Assembly: GCA_037447655.1 (NCBI GenBank)
Contig: JBBHKE010003560.1
Span: 112,479-176,478, forward strand
DNA from: Zygnema cylindricum
Lineage: Eukaryota > Streptophyta > Zygnematophyceae > Zygnematales > Zygnemataceae
Reading direction: 5' to 3'
Length of the DNA: 64,000 bases
This document shows, piece by piece, positions 57,793-64,000 of this stretch. Under the pieces are notes generated by a model, which saw only the letters and a program-made list of their open reading frames with translations, was not told the origin of the DNA and did not search any database. The translations under genes and the position numbers were made by a program. Each line of letters begins with the position of its first letter. Positions within the stretch are counted from its first letter, which is position 1.

Positions 57793-58478
57793 TTAAGGGT
57801 ACTTTCGCATGTAACCGAAACTTAGTTTTGTTACTTTGTTTTTTAGCGAAGATTCTCCGTACAACTTTCAGAGCATTCGGATGTAAACGGGTATAACTTG
57901 TAACTTAAAAAAAGAGACTTACGTAGACGTGTACCAAACAGTGTGACAAATGAAGCGGTACACAAAATGAGGCGAAACTTCCACTCGGCTTCAATTTCAC
58001 GCGTCTCTCCACACGCTGACAATTTTCGTAATCTCTGTACGCTACATTGTCGACGTGGAGGCTTCAGCACACTGTCGCACTGAGCACGCCACAGGACGCA
58101 CAGGCTGGAAATGTGCAGTGAGGTTTTTTTTTTTGGTCCTCCGCGCAAAAAATATGAAAAACATCCGACACTTGCGAAAGAATCTGTCTATTCGCTCACC
58201 TTTCTGGACTATATTTAAAATCACCTCGCGAGGTGATTTGATGTAAAGTTTGATCATGTGATGGAAAGGCGCGAAAATGGGTCGAAATGCGCTAAACGAC
58301 AAAATGCATCGCGCTAAACGACATACTACTGTACGTATAAAGTTTCACGGTAATGCAACTTGTACGGTGATAATTTCTATTTTTTGGTACGGCTGCTGAT
58401 TTTCTCGTTTTTTTCTAAGTTATGAAGGAAAACGACACGAAATAACTGTAACTTTAGCACATGCGAAAGTACCCTTAC
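57793..58478. mobile_element. MITE family H, copy 2 (about 686 bp)
   Basis: Ends AGGGTACTTTCGCATGTAAC / CACATGCGAAAGTACCCT. Flanking bases suggest a 2-3-bp TA or TTA duplication. It shows the uninterrupted target of MITE C2. Confidence 0.8.
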
Positions 58479-60496
58479 CCGAAGAAAACAAAGACCATAG
58501 ATTTCCGCATATACATGCGGTTGCCTTTCATTTGCTGAAACCCTGTTCAAATGGGAAAACGTGTTTTACTGTTTTTCATCTCCGCTACCATAACGACATC
58601 GAAATCGAAGGCGCTTGGTTTCAAAAGGAAAACGGCCCAAAGGACTTCCGTCGCTTTCGCTTTCGCTGTTGATTGCGAATCACATTAGGGTTACATTACG
58701 ATTACATTTGAATGAATTTAACGTACTTTATCAACCACACTGAAATAGGGTGTCCTTTCTAGTTATGTTGGGGTTTTGTTGATACATATTGGTACTTAGA
58801 TGTTTTGTTTGTTGTTTATTCCTTCTTTGGGTGTTTCGGTTTACCTGCCATCTTTTTGTATTTTCGTTGCTTTTGCCTTCCTTTTTGTTTATTCCCCCCA
58901 CATGTAGTCTTTCAGTTTTTGCAATGCTACCTACTTTTGTTACCATGGACTCGCATGATTTACCATCGTGCTATTTAATAAAGTCAGCCACATATATAAC
59001 ATAAAAATAATAAAAACAATAATGCGATAGTCATAACTAAAACCATGATGATGATGAGGATGATAATCACAGTGTCAACAATCATTAGGATGTGCTTCAC
59101 ATTCGTTTGGCAGGAGGGTAAGCCATCTACTTCTGTCCTTTGCTGCTTATTTTATAAAAAATGATGCGACCACTCTTAAGTAATGGATCAAAATAACAAG
59201 GATGATAACCCCGAGAACCATGATGAGATGGATGATAATAGATTAACAAGGACAATTATGAAGATGACGATGAGGATGATTATGTTGACGATGGTAATAA
59301 CGATGACGATTACAACAAAATGATAGTAACCGAGTATATCATAACAAGGATCATAGTAACCATTATTATAATAACCAGAACAATTATAGGACCATCACAA
59401 TCACGAGGAAGATCATGACCAAGATAACAACAACAACGACCACAATCACAACAATTGTGATAACTCACTAAAAGTCAAGTGAAAGAGACTAAGGAGTGAT
59501 GAGTAATGTATATGTACGAAATACTAAGCAGATGCAAACTATGTATAAGGCACAAGATTAAAGTGCAAAGTGCTAAGTCTAAGAATTGTTACACAACACC
59601 GAATCGAACATGCCCTATGTTCGAAGACACCCTAATATTGGATTTATTTCCTGTATGCCATGCTCCTATTCAATGCGGAACACAGCAAATTTCCCGGAAC
59701 ATGAGAAAAATGCAAACATAAGTTTCTATTCAACTCTCGGGTCCAAGATAACAGCTTTCTACTTAGAATTTTGCTAGCCAAAACAAAATTTTAAGAACCC
59801 CTTACATCTTGCATTTTTTATTTTCAAATAAAATGCACATGTACACTTTATTTATTAGATTACACCCTATCACACAACCATAGCAAAAAGTCACACTAAA
59901 AATTTCTATCAAAAATAACTACTTTCAAGACCATAATACAAGATCTTGCCCTAGCTGACTGCTCAAAATAGTGTGGGTGTTTTAGTTAAAGCTCCTTAGT
60001 TAAGGCATTCATCACATCCTGTGGCAACCACATTTTGACCTAAAACGACATATAAACACCTTCCGCTGGTGAATACACGACATTTTTCTTTCCCGACGAA
60101 ATCGTTTGGATATGAAAAGTCTTATATATTTTGAATTTATTGGGAAAAGTAGTATTAATGATGATGATGATTCTGCGTTATTCTGAGTAATGAATTGAAG
60201 TTGTCAACAGTTGCACACCAAATCACCCATAAGCTAAACCTTCAGAGGCACTAAATTTCTGCCGGTTTAAACTGAAACTTGAATGTACTATCAAATCAAT
60301 AACAGCTTCCAATTTCAGTACGGGGTCTAGATGGACGGGTCAGATTTAGTCAAGAATTTAAAAGCAAGTTGGCAGTATCCAGTGCCATCCCGCGGGCAAT
60401 GCTTGCTCAGGAAAAAGTTCCGAAGAAACACAATCAGAAAATGTAACAACACTATTATTTACAACACCCAACAGCCAAAGAAATACAACAGAAATT
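58479..60496. other. Intergenic, GAT-rich, no gene recognised
   Basis: 59040-59460 is a degenerate (GAT)n/(AAC)n-rich region. The right end should hold the 3' UTR of the minus-strand gene ending at 60497. Confidence 0.4.
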
Positions 60497-63400
60497 CTAT
60501 AGTATTTTTGGATACACCTGGCATGGAATAACATTACTTCTAATTCTGAACCCAGGAAAGATCATGATTGCCGAAAATGCATTTAGTTTTTCCTTCTCCG
60601 TCCAGTCCTCATCGAATGCACGAATGAGTTCCACGTGAATGTCGTCAACCCTAATATTTTCCTTAACACGAATAATCGAAGCAGGCGGATTGAATGAAAA
60701 GGCGAGGCAATGGATCTTCCAGGCAGAGAGACTGACCTTCTGAAAGTCACTAAAAAGCACATCTGTATCGCTGGAGATATCAACAAAACTGTCATTTCCA
60801 CTATGCATGAAACTCCTCCAGAGTAGTGCCCACTTTTCATCACAGAAAGCTTGGAACTTTGAGTTTTTCTTGTAAATTTCCTGGGCCATGCCACCTTTCA
60901 AACCTGAGCTTTCCATGAAACGATCGTTACATCGAGAAACCACATCTATGGACGTCTCTCCACCGGCTTGAAATTGCTCATTCTCAAAGTTTTCAAAGAC
61001 AATGTTGACCGCTTGGCTAATCAACACATTCTTTAATCCAGTACGATCTTGTTGTACAATGTGATTCAGTGTGTGGGAGACGATTTTATGCGGATCCACT
61101 CCTTTTTGCTCAAAAAAATTCAGAAGTCTTTGAGTAAAAGTGGCAACGACTTGTCGAAAGCCAGAAAGGGCGGTTTTGAGATGAGCAGGAGCAGGTCCAT
61201 CAACTCTGGATGAGCCGCTGTCCGCCTCCGACAGCTTAGCATGAGCTGTCTCAAGGGTTTGAAGGTCTTTTCGCAATTCAGAAATGCACTCATTTGCCGT
61301 AGACCGATCATTTTGGAGATCTTTGATTGTATTCATTGCCTTGTTTAACTCTCTTTCTAAATAAACAACACGTTGGTGCGCCATCTTCATTTCTTCTCTG
61401 GTCTTCTTCTCTTCGGAAGCGGTTCCTTCAACCACACTCGTTTTTAAGAGAACCTGCAAGAGAAAATCCATGAAACATATGTTAATCAAGAATAGCTTCA
61501 TTTTGAAATACTACTAAGTGAAAAAACTGTGGCTTTGAGTAAACACATGGTAATTAAAAGTGGCACAGTCATTTATTTAATTGCATTTTTCAGGCAAAAA
61601 ATTACACTAGTAAAACCACAAAATCAAATCTAACCTTTGTAAAACCTGCATTCGCATATTTCCAGTCTAAAATTTGCCAGATTTCAATTTTTTTCCATTT
61701 TCAGCTCATCATGAGCTCCAGCATCAACGGATCGCCATATTATCAAGGACATTCTAAAACGGGAAAGCACTGGGTTGAAAGGGAAAACAGGTATCAATCG
61801 AGTTGTCAGAAATGACAAGCCCACCTTTTTCTTCAAATCTTGTAACGTTCTCTGAGGTTCTTTCACTGCTGCATCTGTGACGGACGGCCTTTCATTTCGA
61901 CCGACAGAGTCTGTAGAAGTCCTTCGTCCCACCTGTGGCACGGACTGGTTGGGTATGGAATGAGGCATCGGCAAACTACTCCATTTCGTGTCCACGTGGC
62001 TGGCATTGGCTTCTGAGAACTTGTAGGAGTCCTCGTAATCGGGCAGCCGCGATCCGCTTTTCCTTTCTTCCAGATGGTGGTCCAAGAAGCGTCCGGTTGT
62101 GTCATTGCAAGCATGATCTGGTAGGATCCCAATATGATTATATATGACTATACTATGACGAACATCACAATATAGCAGGTAATCGTTTACCAGTGATCTC
62201 GCAGACAACATCTCTTCTGATGGAGAATTGTTGCCGAATCTCCTGACATTTTCACGGAAGCGGTTGATAATGGATAACGCCGTTTGTTCTTTCAAGGCTT
62301 GAAGACTTTCCAGCTTCAGGTTATGCAACTGATTGCTCAACCGTTTCTCCAATGCCTCTGTGTTGCGCTCACTCTGAAGCTCACATGAAAATTTCAACAA
62401 AGTCACAATGTACGAAGCATCAACATGTAACTGTAATGCCTGATGAATTAGCCATTCGAGGAAGGTACGAGTGTTGATCTCCAGCCTTGTATCATTGTCA
62501 TATAAGATTGGTAGCTCAGATGAAGTGGGCCTTTCGTTGTCATAAATGGGATAGCTCAGTAACCAATGAAAGTCTTCTTTAGCAAGATGGTTTCCTAGCT
62601 TAAAAAAGGCTAGAGATGACAGGTGGAACAGGGTTAGCATCTCCTGAAGCATGCCCAGAGGCAAAAACACTAATCTTCTGAAAAAATTGATGGCTTGAGG
62701 GACTAATTTCACATCGTCTAAACCTTTTGCATAATCTGCAAAAAAATATGCAGTTCAACTTCAATCAGCAATAGCGAGGAATGGTTCGTACAACTACCTA
62801 GCAAAACTGCAAATGTTCCATTGACATTTTTCAAACAAATCCAGAAAGAAACAATATGTATGTATACACATAAAAAACAGAGGAGCAATAAAACATTTAA
62901 CTCCAAAAGTGAAGCACAATGCGAATTAAGTGTCTGGAAAACTCCAACAAAGGCAGAGATTAAACCATCGCAACTCAAAGATGGGCTTATCTACAACTCA
63001 AAAGCCGGGAAAAACCGAATCTGCCAGACTGTGGATTCTAGCCAAATTGAAGAGAAACACGTGTTGGACTCCTCATTCATGAGTCCTATTTTGCAGTAAA
63101 ACAGTTGATGCATGAGACAGCAAACGAGCATATTGTCGTGACTCAACAACGAGGGGTTAATTTCTCACCTACGACGTGTTTTCGACATGCCGAGACCTCC
63201 ACGGGACAGGTTTCATCTGGATATTCCAGGACACGAAATGAGTTCTCTAGGATGGGATCTCCTTGAAAACAGTAGCGTTCCCATGGGAGAATGGCAGTGC
63301 TTCTGAAGCGCCTTTCCGCAGCCTGCTGATGCTCGGATGAATGCAACACTCGCAGATTATTGGTTTGTTCAAGAGGAGAGTTTCGGCCGCTCGGCTTCTC

Positions 63401-63568
63401 CTCCCTGGATCTATGAAACCAGGAGCAAGTGACGATATCCATTGTGAGAGGGAGGCAACCGAATGGAGAATGACAGCGAGAGCTGAACAATGGGACAAGG
63501 GACACAAAATGTGAGAAACGGAGCGGAAGTGACAAAGAGGCGAGGTCAGCTGAGACTAACGAAGGCAA
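60497..63568 (-). CDS. GIL1/IRKI-like protein with DUF641 C-terminus (3 exons)
   Basis: Exons: 63568 (or ATG 63442) to 63169, 62735-61825 and 61453-60497. Junctions TAG|GTGAGA/ttgcag and AAG|GTGGGC/cttgcag join in phase. From the internal Met (MDIVTCSWF) the product is 713 aa; the upstream in-frame Met adds 42. Exon 3 holds a coiled coil (residues about 410-460 of the shorter form), then the DUF641 pattern known from GIL1 and IRK-interacting protein: a segment ending AVNIVFENFENEQF, KFQAFCDEKW, IHCLAFSFNPPASIIRV and the terminal PGFRIRSNVIPCQVY. GIL1 acts in light and gravity signalling in Arabidopsis; whether this orthologue does so is inference. Exon 2 has another helical part (QALKEQTALSIINRF). 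Complete and apparently intact. Confidence 0.85.
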
Positions 63569-63895
63569 TAACGACCAACCAACATCTGGCAGCTTTGTCG
63601 TACTTGTTTGTAGGTGTCAACCATCAGATGAAACGCCTATTTCCTTCCTCTTATGTCTTTCTTGATCGCTGTTGTCTGTCCTTTGTCTAACAGTACAGTA
63701 GTGTGGAGTGAGAGACAGGAGGCGAGTTTATCCTCTCGAACCGATAGCTTTGAATTGATTCGACTGCTGTACCTGCAGCTGCGGGAGGAAAATATTGACG
63801 ACTGGTTTTGACAAAATTTTGACATCGTGTTTGACAAAGTACAGTACTCAGATAAAGGTAAGGTAAGTTACAGGTACAGTACACCGCCAATCGCT
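63569..63895. other. Upstream region of the GIL1-like gene
   Basis: Probable promoter and 5' UTR. No clear TATA box. No other gene seen. Confidence 0.4.
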
Positions 63896-64000
63896 ATTAG
63901 AGTCAAGGATTAAATAGCGTCAAAAAACAATTAGCGTTATTGATTCTAATTTATTACCTGAGACGTGGCAGATTATGGTCCACGTACTTAAATAGCGTTA
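63887..64000. mobile_element. CACCG-type MITE, left end only (runs off window)
   Basis: Begins TACACCGCCAATCGCTATTA. The inside matches F1 at 20275 (gagacgtggcagattatggtccacgt, ttaaatag). The right end lies beyond the window. Confidence 0.8.

Overview
The window is nuclear DNA of a streptophyte (land plant or charophyte alga). Three things support this. The polyubiquitin units carry the plant residues Ser19, Asp24 and Ala57. The gene at 60.5-63.6 kb ends in the plant-specific DUF641 (GIL1/IRKI-type) domain. The UFC1 fragment at 50.7 kb reads like a plant UFC1. Genes are sparse and interrupted by GT-AG introns, and most of the sequence is non-autonomous DNA transposons (MITEs), minisatellites and microsatellites. 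I cannot name the species.

Layout. 0-1 kb: two candidate exons of an unidentified minus-strand gene. 2.4-6.3 kb: a five-exon minus-strand gene reconstructed from splice sites and phases (213 aa, one hydrophobic segment, TMEM242-like C-terminus) whose introns hold minisatellites. 7.5-9.0 kb: three abutting MITEs. 9.9-10.8 kb: a four-unit polyubiquitin gene with a 1-nt deletion in unit 3. 11.5-25.6 kb: a locally duplicated family of about 310-aa proteins with beta-propeller-like repeats (two intact, two broken copies), interrupted by nested transposons. 25.6-30.4 kb: no recognisable gene. 30.4-39.8 kb: a large inverted duplication carrying two tail-to-tail genes for a protein made of three ubiquitin-like domains; the arms are nearly identical in the middle and diverged at both ends. 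40.4-42.4 kb: a two-exon HSPA12-type Hsp70-like gene. 42.5-47 kb: MITEs and a 0.92-kb direct duplication. 47.8-49.3 kb: tandem repeats and a long (CAT)n tract. 50.3-50.9 kb: a broken UFC1 fragment with its exon start copied four times. 52.7-53.3 kb: a MITE-bounded block with tRNA-like repeats. 54-58.5 kb: more MITEs. 60.5-63.6 kb: a complete three-exon GIL1-like gene. The last bases enter another MITE.

Several elements (polyubiquitin, tri-UBL pair, UFC1 fragment) concern ubiquitin-fold proteins. I read this as coincidence or local duplication rather than a pathway cluster. The strongest evolutionary signals are the inverted tri-UBL pair with a probable gene-conversion tract, and several transposon insertions whose target-site duplications can be proved from paralogous empty sites inside the window.
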